Below are positions 45,946 to 57,273 of a DNA stretch of 64,000 nucleotides, one piece after another. The stretch is from Lithospermum erythrorhizon (Eukaryota > Streptophyta > Magnoliopsida > Boraginales > Boraginaceae): contig JADFUC010001763.1 in the NCBI GenBank assembly GCA_019722365.1, positions 124,001 to 188,000 on the forward strand. The letters run 5' to 3'. The first letter of the stretch is position 1, and each line of letters opens with the position of its first letter. The translations under genes and the position numbers were made by a program. Below the pieces are notes generated by a model. It saw only the letters and a list, made by a program, of their open reading frames with translations, was not told the origin of the DNA and did not search any database.

Positions 45946-47729
45946 ACTAAAAAGAATCTTACTTAGTTTGATATTTTTTAGAATGTTTTGTCAAAGAAAA
46001 TATTTTTGAAAATCTTATTGTGTATAAAACTTGGGTTTGAATTTGCTTTATTAAAGGGTTTGAAAAGAGCTTTCAGCTTTTGAATCGTCTAAATGGGAAA
46101 TCGTTTTTAGTTTATAGCCTTAAAATTGAGACCCCAATCCCAAGGATAGGTCTGGTGATCTCGATGATACAACGTTACTGTGTTTTCTCTGTTTAGACCC
46201 ATGAGGCATAGTTTCTCGATGAAGTGCAAATAGTGTCAGCTAGCTTAGTTTTTGTCAGTTTTAACTCCGTTTCGCCCTTTAAATGCCAAATCTTCAAACT
46301 TTCTTTGACTTTTCAATGTTCATGTTTTATACTCATTTCTGTCTTTAAAACACCAAATCTCAGCTTGTAGAAATTTTAATTGTGATTTATCAAAGTGAGT
46401 TTGGTTTGTGCTAAACTTTGAAGCCGAAATGGGGAAACTAAGAGCATTCAGGTGTTTGATGAAATTTTCAAATGGGGAGTTCAAGAGCTTGAGAAGTCTT
46501 ATCTACTCCCAACAAGGAGTTGAACAGCTTGATGTATTATCTCTGATGTAAAATTTATAGAATTGTTACTTAATTGCTTAATTAGAACAGCAGCTCGTTG
46601 AGGAGCATTTAGTTGGGATAAAACAACAATCTTCATAAGAGATGTCCGTTAAGTTGGTTGTTCTTATAGGCAGGAATGGGGTGTTTGTGAGAACACACTC
46701 ATTTAGGAATGAGTAGATTTCCATAGTGTTGAGCTAGTGCTCAATGACCAGGACATAGGTGCTCGAGGTAGAGGTTGCATCTCGACTTGATTGAGTTGAA
46801 ATAAGGTGTCTATGGGTTCTTAGTGGTGTACTAGGAGTTAGGAGCTAAGAGATGAGGAAATCTGGGTTGAGGCAGGTTCTAACTTGAGGTTAGGGTTGAA
46901 ATCCTTAGGGTGGTCCTTGGAGTTCTTGGTGTCGAGAAGTTATGAGCTAAAGTTGTAAGTTGGTTTGGGCTTCCTTAATTTGAAGAAGCCATCTAGATTC
47001 TAGTGAAAGCCTAAGGTGAGGCTAGATTAGGGGGATGTAAATTCGTAGACCTTGTGAAAGCAATGTCGAGTTCAAATCTTCTTTCCTACTCTTTGCTTTA
47101 TTGCACATATTATATATATATGCTTTAAAATTGCTAGGATTAGATTATATGCTAGTTTTATACGCTTATTGAATATAATGAGCATATAATTGAATTGACA
47201 ATGTTAAATTGATATGTCCAAGTTTAATCGAGCTAAAATAGAATATCCTATGTTGATCTTAATTCCAATATTCATAGATTAGGATAGTTAGTTTGATCAA
47301 TGAACTTAATTGTTATATTAGCACCGATCAAATCATGAGTAAACTTGCTATCAGAATATCTTAAACTGCGGCTAAATATATGTATTGAATTATTGGTATC
47401 TTGTAATAGATTCTTTAAGTTGATCGATAGTAGTAATGGACTTAATGTATTATGCATGGAGCCAGGCCAAATATTTAATATTGATCAAAATTGAGTTTTG
47501 GAATGTTTTGTACACATGTGATTACTAGATCATTTTATTGTTTCATCTTTTATCAAATTCGTTTAGGGGTGTTAATACTACTTTGAATACATTAGTTGTT
47601 TTTACAAAATTGCTAGTTAAATGTGGGTAAAACTGAATTAAAAGTTTGTATAAGTCGAAAAGCGGTGTGACCTCTGATTATATTAAGCACCCCCTACAGG
47701 GAGGCGTCATATAGGCTAACAAGTCTTGA

Positions 47730-47890
47730 AATAAGAGAAGAAGCGGATAAGCGAAAATATGAAAGGTGACCAAGCTATGAGGGTTTTCAGGCCTCGCGGA
47801 AGGGTTTTGTCATCAGCTTGCAAAATATGTGGTGTTATCGCCCATAATCTGAGACACATCCAAGAAGCACCGGTGATTTTTTTGTATGGT
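47730..47890 (+). pseudogene. MULE transposase relic, C-terminal zinc knuckle
   Basis: Directly after the nested LTR, a broken frame reads SACKICGVIAHNLRHIQEAP (about 47815-47880), matching the CxxCGxxGHNxRxC zinc knuckle that ends many MULE transposases, with the last Cys replaced. Basic residues precede it. Together with the relic ending at 44480 it shows one ancestral transposase gene split by the insertion. Confidence 0.6.
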
Positions 47891-48622
47891 GATGATCGAT
47901 TTTTTGTATAGTTGAAGGCATATCGATTTTTTTGTTTCTTGACGGAATCATGTTTATGTTGTGGGTGAAGCTTTTGACAACCTTTATTGGTTATGTAACT
48001 AGTGGTCACTAGGAACCTTTTGTCTTTTTGCTGCAACAATATTTGGAATGGAATCTTGTGTTTTTCACTGCTTTTGTCATCTTTTCTTTATCTTGTTTGA
48101 CTGAGTTTTTTATTTTGCCAAGACATTATAGAGGTATAAAATGCAATGACTATGAATGCGATGTCTAGGAGTTTATGTGCCCAGTTACTTGAGAGCCTCT
48201 GGGGCGTAGTGAAACCATAGTAGCAGGGAGCCATAGTATGGGGGGATCATTTTATGACAGCCGGAAACACAATCAAAATTAGACTAGCTTAAGAACATTC
48301 ATTCCTTCACACAAAATTCAAACTAGCAAATTAAATTCAAAGCTTTTAAAATTGCAAACAGTAAAAATTGAACCCATTGTAACATCGTCATCAAATACAA
48401 GACTTTTCCGCGACTAGACAAACTATAAAAACACCTCAGTAAAGCCTGAATTACAATCCCTAATTTGTGAAGCTTGAAATCCACTATGCCCTTAATTGCA
48501 ATTGCAAGTTAGACTCTCCAGCTCTAACAACAAAAACGCCTGAAAAGATTAAGACACAAATCGGCACCAACAAAATCAAAATCCACACTTTTTAGTTCAA
48601 CTTTCTCTAGCTTCGCTCCAGA
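47891..48622. other. MULE 3' interior, no gene
   Basis: T-rich, then A-rich sequence after the zinc-knuckle relic; no frame longer than a few dozen codons looks coding. Confidence 0.4.
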
Positions 48623-48739
48623 TCATGGAGGAATGAGGTTAAATGAGCTTGACTCCCAATCGACACCCGAACCCGATCTGTAGCGTCTCACAGGGCCTTC
48701 TTCGAGTTCTTCTGCATCGAGTTTACCCAACAATGACAT
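48623..48739 (-). CDS. small unknown ORF (38 aa) inside the MULE
   Basis: A minus-strand frame begins MSLLGKLDAEELEEGPVRR and ends SFNLIPP. Its balanced composition (acidic start, then RRYRSGSG) is unlike the low-complexity shadows around it. A stop codon lies 24 bases upstream in frame. I do not recognise it. It may be an exon of a host gene captured by the MULE, a remnant of a second MULE gene, or chance. Convergent orientation to the transposase relic is noted. Confidence 0.25.
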   Translation of the reverse strand: MSLLGKLDAEELEEGPVRRYRSGSGVDWESSSFNLIPP

Positions 48740-49069
48740 ATTTCCCTTTGAAGCCACTTTTTAATATGGATTCGTTATTGAATAATAGCCTTGGTTTTGC
48801 TTGAATCTTTCATTTAGGGTTAACTGATATTTAATTTTGGTTTAGGTTTGTTCAGGTGTAATATGAAGACCCAAAATGGGGCCCGGCGTTTTAATAGATA
48901 AGAATTTTACCATCATTAAATTAGTACTAATATTAACCCTCACAATTATTACATGAAATTACTAATTTACCCCGTTTGTGTTAAGCAGGTGTCGGGGGTG
49001 TGTATAGACACTAAAAAAGTACAGTTACTGGATTAGGATTCGGGGTATTACTGAATACTTAAAAATAGT

Positions 49070-50990
49070 ACAGGGGGCCACGTAGGCGCTCAAAACCCGT
49101 AGTCTGTGGTATTTTGACTCTGAGGCCTTAAAATTGACAGATGTTCAGTTTTAACTAAGGGCAAAACAGGAATTGTACATATATTAAACTTTTGGGTCAA
49201 TTTTTAAATACAAGACGTTATTTGGACCACTTTGAATAATATAAAATGTTATTAAAAAAATGAAGTGCTTAAAACTTGACCAGTAAATAACCTCAAACCC
49301 GAGCGAAACATCCCTGACCGTGTCTTTTATCGCCGCCCCGAATACCCGTTTATAACTGCCAAATCGAGGAGAATTCGGCCGATCTCTAATTTCTCCAAAA
49401 TCCAACAAACCCCAAATTAAAGAAAATCAGTTCATTACATTAAAATTATAAAATACATTACGTGTCAGTAGTAGCAGAAAACACATCGTGAGAAACCATT
49501 ACGGTTTTACATAAGAAATCGAGTAAATCGAAATTGGGGGAAATTGAACCAATTCAAAATTAGCGAGATTGTTTTGCTTAAACAATAGTAGAAACGGCTG
49601 CATTTTTGTATTTAGCTTCAAATTTGGATTTTAATTTAATATGAGCATTCGGATTGGAGGATTAACTTGAGTATTGACATATTGTGAATTTGGTGACATT
49701 TCTTTAGGATGCTTTGTTATTTGAAGTATATTGAAGGATGTTTATGTTGTAAATATCTCATAAATATGTTCGTTGAACAATTTGATTGTATAATTGATTT
49801 ATTATTCATTTAATAAGTATAAGTTCACATATATGTTAAGTTGTTAAACAATTGACATAATGAGATTGACTCATATTGACATTAGGGATTATGATGACTT
49901 ACTAGAGTCCGTTCATAATCTATATCAATTAGATGTTCGATTAACATAAATTAATCTATTACTCTTGTCGTCGAAGCCTAGAAGGTCGCGACAACGTAGT
50001 CAAACTATAATGCGATTATAAATTTCTAGGGTTAAAGTGTATCAAATAATGAGACAAGATTCCGATTTTGGAATCACACACGTAGGCGCATGAATCAAGA
50101 AGGAGGGGGAGAGATTCTAGAATCTTTTTCTTACAAGTTAGAATATTTTTCTAGCATGAAGGTTGAAGAATTTTGCCATAACTTCTTGAAGTGTCTAAAT
50201 TATAGGGTTTGAGAGCCTATATAAAGGGGGTTTGAGTTGGTGAAATTAATTGATCATTATTATTCATCTTGGAAAGATGAAAGCAGCCTCTATTCACCAC
50301 CCCATAACGTTAAATTTATATTAGGAGAAGAAAAATCCAAGTTTTTCTTCTCCTAAATTCCTTTCTTCCTGATAATTGTTTTATTATTAAAAGCGAAGGA
50401 ATGGTTTTGATCGATCGTTGGTGTGGGGAAGTATTAACTTTAGAACTGACCCTCTTTTTTTGTTTAGAGCTCCTCCCGATTTATTCCTCTATGACTTGAT
50501 ATGCTTAGGAGTGCAACGATCTAAAGTTAAATTCTGTTTTTATAATCTGTAGTAAGGAGTTTACCGTGTCGGTTTAGATAATAGTTATTTTAATCAAGTA
50601 AAAACTGACAGTTTATGACTTATTTTTCCAAGTATGGAGATATTTTCATAATGGTGGTGGGCTGCATTCAAGTGGGTAGGATCGTAGAGGTTTGGGGATT
50701 GGTGAGCCGGTGTTGAGGAGAAGATATAGCGAGAATTCGAGGGTGGGGGGTGGAGTTCTGGGGGAGAGAGGGTGAGGCTGTGATGAAGAATGTTGGATGG
50801 GGGTTGTTTCTAATTTTTTTTAATTTGTTTTAAAATGGCCCAAATATGTTTTGTTATTAAAATTGACCTCAAAAGTCTAATATATGTACAATTACGATTT
50901 TGCTCTTCATTAAAAACTAGATTACGTCAATTTTAACACTAAAAGCCCCAGGCGGAATCCTCCAAAATGATTAGTTCAGGGGCAAGCAGG
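49070..50990. mobile_element. second MULE-like non-autonomous element
   Basis: Long inverted terminal repeats: left, TTAAAATTGACAG...AATTGTACATATATTAAAC (about 49130-49190); right, the reverse complement reads TTAAAATTGACG...AATTGTACATATATTAGAC (about 50880-50930). Both continue into TTTTGGGTCAATTT / TTTTGAGGTCAATTT. The right end also shares AGTTCAGGGG and CCAGGCG words with the right end of the element at 9.8 kb. No transposase is present. A TATA-like TATATAAAGG at 50218 and a GGTGGG-rich patch at 50650-50790 lie inside. Confidence 0.65.
50321..50356. repeat. perfect 15-bp hairpin
   Basis: TTAGGAGAAGAAAAA at 50321-50335 and its exact reverse complement at 50342-50356 are separated by the 6-nt loop TCCAAG. 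It lies about 100 bp downstream of the TATA-like TATATAAAGG at 50218, so it could fall in the leader of a transcript. No longer duplex typical of a microRNA precursor is evident. Confidence 0.8.
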
Positions 50991-53025
50991 GGACCGATTT
51001 GTGAAGTTAGGTGGAGCAAGCCAGCAGGTTAAATCCAAAAAGTTTAGGGGTAGGAATAGGTTGAGCTATATTTAAAGTCAAAGTTTAAAAATTGACTATT
51101 AAAAACTCAACGTGGACAATGTTTGTCAGATGGAGGAGTACTTTTGAAGCCCCATGTTCTCAATTCTCCTTATTTATAGGAGGAGAAGTTACCATGATTT
51201 AGTTTTCATGAATATTTTCCATAATAATTCTGCTGGCAAATATCGTTAAAGTATAATTTTACTTGATGATAAATAACAACTAAGATACTTTCGTTTAATT
51301 TCTCACATTTTGTAAGATAAAAAATCCCAAAATATGAAACTACCATGAGTTTATTCATTCATTATTTAGTGATTTTTATGATGAATATGTATTTTTATAA
51401 TTCTGAAAAAGAATGTTTTGTCAACGTAAGCTCGTGTAAAAATAGGAAAATCATATATTTGTAAGTGATGAGCAATCATGGCGGCTGAGCCCATGTACAA
51501 GCTGCTTATTTATTAATTCATAAAGTAACTACAAAAAGCATGTTCATATACTTATATAGGACTAATAGCGTGGTGTCGCTCAATTTTCACTAGATTGTGA
51601 TTCAGCAGTAAACAAACTTTTAAAGTGTTCCATTCGAATTTCCCGACTTAAATGATTGGCAGATTTACGGTCCCAAAGTAGTTAAAACCATAACTTTCAG
51701 TAAGAGTATTTTAGTCCTTGTAAAACAATTAAAATACTAACTACGTAGAGGTGATACGGTGACGGGACAGTACGAATTGAAAATCTTGGTTTTCAAGGCG
51801 GACAGAGGGGAGGCGGAATCGGTGTCGGAGATTGAGGGATCGCATAGGAGCGTGTAGGCGCCGCTTGATGCGGCGGTGAGGAGGTGGTGTTCAGCTATGG
51901 TGGTTGAAGATGGTGATGTTTAGGTAGAGGTAGGGGATGCAGCTAGGGGGAATTGTGGTAGGGGTGAAGTTTTATTTATGTTTTCTTAAAATAAATAGTT
52001 TTGTATTTTTAAAATTGTTTATGTTTTGACTTCAAAATATCACTGAGGTTAGTGTTTTAAGCTGTCGGCTTTGACGTCGGAATGAAATTTTTCGGTGTTC
52101 GGAAGTTGGGTGATGGAATGAAATACTTTAAAAAGTTGAGTGATGGAATGGTGAATGAGGTGAAAAGAATTGAGTGATAGTTCTTTGAAATGGAATTTAA
52201 TCTCTTGAAATAATGGTTTTGTAGTTTTGAACACGATTTTGAGATTATTTTTATCAATTAAGAATGTTAGGAGTATAATGTACATATTACTACATTATTT
52301 TAAGTATATACGGAAGAAAGTTGAAGAACTAAAGTAAGTACCAATAAGGACAAATAGTATAGAATAAGTCAGTTTAGAGATAAAAAGCTAGTTTGTAGTC
52401 TAACCAAGCTTATTTTTCAAAATAAAATATATTATATCTTAGAAAGTAATTTTTGAAAAAGGTGTTGTGTACATAAAATAGTCTCTCACCTAAGTAGCCT
52501 TTTTAGAAGTTACATAAATCGCGTGTGTACACCATCACAAATTGAATGTTTCAAAACAAATGGACATTAAAATATTACAAGGATAAGAGATTTAATTAAT
52601 TTTATAGAGGATATGAGTGCAAAATAAAGATAATAGTCTACATGAAATAAGTGTTAATTAAGTTAGTATATGAAATAACCTGATAATTATCCGACTTAAT
52701 AAAATATTTAATTGATTAATATGTCAATATCCGCATCAACTCGACTCATTAACCATGCAAATTCGCCCCTATGTAGGTGTAGATAAATAAAAAATTGATA
52801 GATACAGTAGTTACCATTTTGCTAGTCCCGAGGAGTTACGTTATCCAGGGCAGTTAGCACTCCAAGGAATCTTCGGAATGAACGCACTGATATTATTACA
52901 CTGAAACACTTGTTTATGATAAATAACAACAAATTAATGTAGGATTCCTAACAGAATCATAATCCAAAAAAAGAAAAAAAAAAACAATTTACAGTAATCA
53001 TAATATCATAAGATCATAAATATTA
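50991..53025. other. gene-free tract upstream of the NPF gene
   Basis: No gene. Positions 51750-51970 are GC- and GGTGG-rich like the interiors of the MULE-like elements, with CGGACAGAGGGGAGGCGG and GGTGGTG words; matching terminal repeats were not found. The rest is AT-rich and should include the promoter of the downstream transporter. Confidence 0.45.
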
Positions 53026-56000
53026 ATGGGGTCACTTGAAGAACAATCTCTCCTTGAAGACGGACATAATAACTTCCAGGTTTAGTTCGTCTTTCTTTAT
53101 GTTCCAAATAATTGTCACGTTTTGAATTTTAATGATTGACTTATTAAATTTTAAACTTAAATATATTTTTATATAATACTAGATGTTTGATTTAGTAATA
53201 AAAAATATTCAATTTTGATAATAAATTATCCATATTTAAATACTTTGTTAACTTGAAACATGATTACAAGTGTAAGTAGCATGTATTATCCAATTTTATC
53301 ATCTTTTGACATGCATATATTCTCTAAATATAAAGTTAAACGAATTAATTATATGCTAAAAAATAAGTTGACTATTTGCTGAATATAAATATCCAAGTTG
53401 AATTGAAATGGATGAAGTATAACATTTGTTGAGACTTGAGAAGTAAATAGAAAGGTACCATGCATTGTCAACCTAACTACATAATTATTAACATGTTGAT
53501 TTTGACTCAAATTAATGTTGTGCCAATTTATTAATTTTGATTGTTAAAAATCAAACTAGACTATCTTTTACTGTGAATGTTGTTTTCCCTCCATTTCAAA
53601 AATATTGTCAAGTTTTAAGTTTTGATGTATTTAAAGATAGCATTTCAACGTATTTTTTACTATTTACTCGACAATTTTGACTCAAATCAATGTTATATGT
53701 GTTAATTAAGTTAACAATGTTTGTTAATTCTGATCATTAAAAAACAAAATTGACGATCTTTTTGGAATGGTGGTAGTTATTGTTTTCTCTTATGAAAGTT
53801 TAGACTTTGGAGTTGTCAATGTGATTCCATCACCTAGATGAAAATTCGAAACAATGACCTTTAGGCGTGAACACTGGAGCTAGTATAATTATTCTGAATA
53901 AGTTTGTGATATCATATATGCTTGTATGATAGAAGTTTGAGCTCAATACAATTGATGCATTAAATTGTGTTTTTGGAGGGAAAGTGATCTAAGTGTTAAA
54001 AGTTTAATTCTTTCGTTCTCATGGTATATTCTCGTTCTTCAGAGTGAGAGCAATGGGCTATATACAGGAGATGGGTCAGTCGACATCAAAGGGAACCCTG
54101 TTCTTAAAAGAGGGACTGGAAATTGGAGAGCATGTCCCTTCATTCTTGGTGCTCTCTCTAAAATTGTTATACTAATTATATCGATTGGTTAGTTTGTAAT
54201 ATATTTTGTAATTCGTCTTTCTGATGTTTTGTGTTGTTGACAGGTAATGAATGTTGTGAGCGTTTGGCTTACTATGGAATTGCGACAAATCTTGTTAATT
54301 ATCTGACAAAGAAGTTACATGAAGGAAATGTTTCTGCAGCTAGAAATGTTACTACTTGGCAGGGTACTTGCTACTTGACTCCTCTTATCGGAGCTGTTCT
54401 AGCTGATGCGTACTGGGGAAGATATTGGACCATTGCTGTCTTTTCCATTATTTACTTTTTTGTAAGTTATTCCCTCATTTCTCACTATTATCCTTATTTA
54501 GGCATTTAAACAACTGCAATGATGTGGTTAATATTGACAGAATGACCTTAGTAGATAATCAATTCTCTTTGTTAAGGATGCAGGTAGATATTTTCTGCTT
54601 GAAATACGTGACTGAGTTCATGCTTTTTGGGCTGTAGCACAAGTCGGATTAACTTGAGCAGGATTAGTGTATCTCCTGACCACCTATGAATGTCACAATA
54701 TTTAGGGTGATTGGTCCATCCACTGAATCTTATTTGTAGGTTCCATAACTCACTGAGCACTAGAGGTGCCCATAAAAACTCATAGAAAGAGACAATATGT
54801 GTTTCAAATAAATATTCTTCTTTCTCTTTTAGCCTAAAAAGTAATCTTTCTCGATAAAGTCGGTTGACTAGGGTAAAGTTGTATCCCTTAGGAACCGTGA
54901 GTCAATTTTGAGTATGCTACATCAAAATCTTAAGATCTTTTACGCAGCTCTCCATTGACAGTCGAGTATTTTTCTTTAGTATGATCTTGATAAGATTCAA
55001 TAGTTTTACAATCGGAGAATTAATGACCATAACCAGTCATTGCTCCTAGGAGAATGAGAATTCTCAAATATATCTGCTTCCCTTTTTTTCCGTTTATTAT
55101 ATTTCTTTGAAATGTGAAATATTTTGGTGTTAATATGTTGCAGGGAATGTGTGTGTTGACCCTTTCAGCTGCAGTTCCTGCTTTTGTACCTGCAGAATGT
55201 GTGGGTTCTGTATGTCCATCAGCAACTACTGGCCAATATGCAATATTTTTCCTTGGTTTATATCTGATCGCACTTGGAACTGGTGGAATCAAGCCATGTG
55301 TTTCATCTTTTGGTGCTGATCAGTTCGATGATACCGATCAGAAGGAAAGAGTGAAGAAAGGATCCTTCTTTAACTGGTTTTATTTCACCATTAACATTGG
55401 TGCATTAATATCAAGTAGTGTTATTGTATGGATTCAAGAAAATCTAGGATGGAGTATTGGCTTTGGCATCCCGGCGTTGTTCATGGGTATATCAGTAGCA
55501 AGTTTCTTTTCAGGAACATCTCTATATAGATTTCAGAAACCCGGGGGAAGCCCACTTACTAGAATATGCCAGGTTTTGGTGGCAGCCTTCCGCAAGTGTA
55601 GTTTGCCTGTTCCACATGATTGTAATCTTCTGTTTGAAACATCGGATAAATTCTCTGCAATTGAAGGAAGTCGAAAACTATTGCACACTGATGAGCTGAA
55701 GTAAGAGCCCTTTATCATATTACTTTCTCATCTAATCGGTTTTAGATTCCACCTGCTCAATTTTTCCTAATCCAATGTCTACATCTCTGTGCCTTGTACT
55801 ATATACATTAATGTTTTGAGAGGGAATATCATCTTATTGTGCCTGAAGATATTTTCATCCTTATTAAATATAAAATGATCTGATATTTGTTATAGTCGAG
55901 ACTCGAATATGAAATATGTGAATTAGTTGGCAATAAGTGCAATGGCTGCTTTGCAAAAGAAGTTGGACATGTATATAGTTTGGTAATTATACATACAATT

Positions 56001-57273
56001 ATTGTTCCTCTTAAGCGTTTGTCATGGACTCGTGACTCGTCCAAATAATTTGTTGATGCCACCATGAGAACCCCTCCATTTCTCATTATAGTTTTGGCAT
56101 GTGAGCTTAGTGTCATGAATCTATTTAGAATTTACTGTACATGGAATTAGTTCTGTAAAGTACACTCAACAGATTGGGAGGAGTAACTAACACTAGTAGA
56201 TGTGATGGCATGCTTTCATAAATATATAAATAATGTGAATTTCGTTTGCATGAATATTTTCACATTGTATCATGAATTTTCCATCTACCTTGGTTTGAGC
56301 ATCTTCTATTACATCCAGTTATATTTCACATGGTGCATTTCATTGGTATGACATGTAAATGAACGTCCCTTTACACTGAAATATTTGAACCAGGACAGGA
56401 TGGTTAATTAGCCTTGAGAATTTATCATGAGGCACCTAATTTCCTTGCAGGTGCCTTGATAAAGCTGCTGTTATCTCAGATGATGAAAACAAATCTAGTG
56501 ACTACTTTAACCCTTGGAAACTCTGCACAGTCACACAAGTTGAGGAATTAAAGATCTTACTTCGCATGTTCCCGGTCTGGGCTACTGGAATAGTTTTTTC
56601 TGCTGTTTATGCCCAGATGTCAACAATGTTTGTAGAGCAAGGCACAGTGATGGACACATCAATTGGTTCGTTCAACATCCCGGCAGCCTCTCTTTCAACT
56701 TTTGATGTCATCAGTGTTATTGTCTGTGTCATTATGTATGACAGGTTTCTCGTACCAATAGCAAGAAAGCTGACTGGCAAAGAGAGGGGGTTCTCTGAGT
56801 TACAGAGGATCGGAATTGGTCTTTTCATTTCAATTTTAAGCATGTTTGCTGCTGCTTTGGTTGAGATTAAGAGGTTGCAGCTTGCAAGAGAGCTGGGGTT
56901 GGTTGATAAAGCCATGGCTGTTCCTCTCAGTATCTTTTGGCAAATACCTCAATATTTCCTAGTAGGAGCTGCTGAGGTCTTCACGTTTATTGGGCAACTT
57001 GAGTTCTTCTATGATCAATCTCCTGATGCTATGCGTAGTTTGTCAAGTGCACTAAATCTTTTAACAACTTGTCTGGGAAACTACTTGAGCTCTTTTATTC
57101 TTACTGTAGTGACAGCTTTAACAACGCAAGGAGGAAGAGCTGGGTGGATTCCTGATAATTTGAATGAGGGCCATCTTGACTATTTCTTTTGGTTATTGGC
57201 CGGTCTCAGCTTCATAAATATGTGTATTTACATGGTATGTGCTAAACAGTACAAGTCCAAGAAAGCAGCATAG
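53026..57273 (+). CDS. PTR2: NRT1/PTR family transporter, NPF8.3/PTR2 type, five exons
   Basis: A proton-coupled membrane transporter; the NPF8 group moves di- and tripeptides, often at the tonoplast or plasma membrane. Inferred exons: 53026-53079, 54043-54148, 54244-54461, 55144-55700, 56451-57273, with consistent phases, giving 585 aa, the length expected for PTR2. The start [13 protein letters not shown] is a short acidic leader in its own small exon. Helix 1 carries [10 protein letters not shown] (the ExxER proton-coupling motif), then [15 protein letters not shown], the PTR signature [32 protein letters not shown], a central cytosolic loop with [12 protein letters not shown] and [45 protein letters not shown] and [15 protein letters not shown], ending with the last helix and KQYKSKKAA. 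No frame breaks were found. The NPF8.3 assignment rests on remembered family sequence (VTTWQGTCY and the RMFP motif); another NPF8 member is possible. Confidence 0.94.
53101..53419. mobile_element. Stowaway-like MITE relic in NPF intron 1
   Basis: GTTCCAAATAATTGTCACG at the left faces GAATTGAAATGGATGAAGTA at the right, a diverged inverted pair typical of decayed Stowaway copies. It lies wholly within intron 1. Confidence 0.4.
53585..53776. mobile_element. second Stowaway-like MITE in NPF intron 1
   Basis: CCCTCCATTTCAAAAATATTG at the left faces GATCTTTTTGGAATGGTGG at the right. The AT-rich core has no ORF. Confidence 0.5.

Larger units (their letters stand above)
44490..47721 (+). mobile_element. 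LTR-type element nested in the MULE transposase
   Basis: Direct repeats at about 45210-45493 and 47419-47721 share GATTATGCATG-like starts, AAATTGAGTTTTGGA, GTTTGTATAA, AAAAGCGG and ATAGGCTAACAAG at the end. The first is followed by TGGTATCAGGCGG, close to the tRNA-Met primer site TGGTATCAGAGC, so I read them as LTRs with a 2-kb non-coding interior. Where the left edge lies is unclear: MULE coding homology stops at about 44480 and resumes just after 47721, implying the insert begins near 44490, upstream of the MITE that interrupts the first LTR. Confidence 0.6.
40990..49060 (+). mobile_element. decayed autonomous Mutator-like element (MULE) with nested insertions
   Basis: Translated relics across 42.9-44.5 kb and at 47.8 kb match a MuDR/MULE transposase, and the same gene appears interrupted at 44.49-47.72 kb by an LTR element. 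The left end near 41.16-41.4 kb carries GTACTTTTAGTGTCTATCT and CAATTTTCGTTAGTGAAAT, related to the left arm of the element at 8.4 kb. A partial inverted match, ATAGACACTAAAAAAGTACAG, lies at about 49002 and probably marks the right end. The ends are approximate and no target duplication was found. The purine-rich block at 42.29-42.43 kb and the CCCC-rich block at 41.40 kb belong to its interior. Confidence 0.65.

Noticed and set aside
11688..57273. A biosynthetic gene cluster pairing CYP79 with an NPF transporter of its product
   Set aside because: The genes are about 39 kb apart with an ESCRT regulator and many transposons between. The transporter belongs to the peptide-type NPF8 group rather than the glucosinolate or cyanogenic-glucoside transporter groups, and no other pathway enzyme is present.
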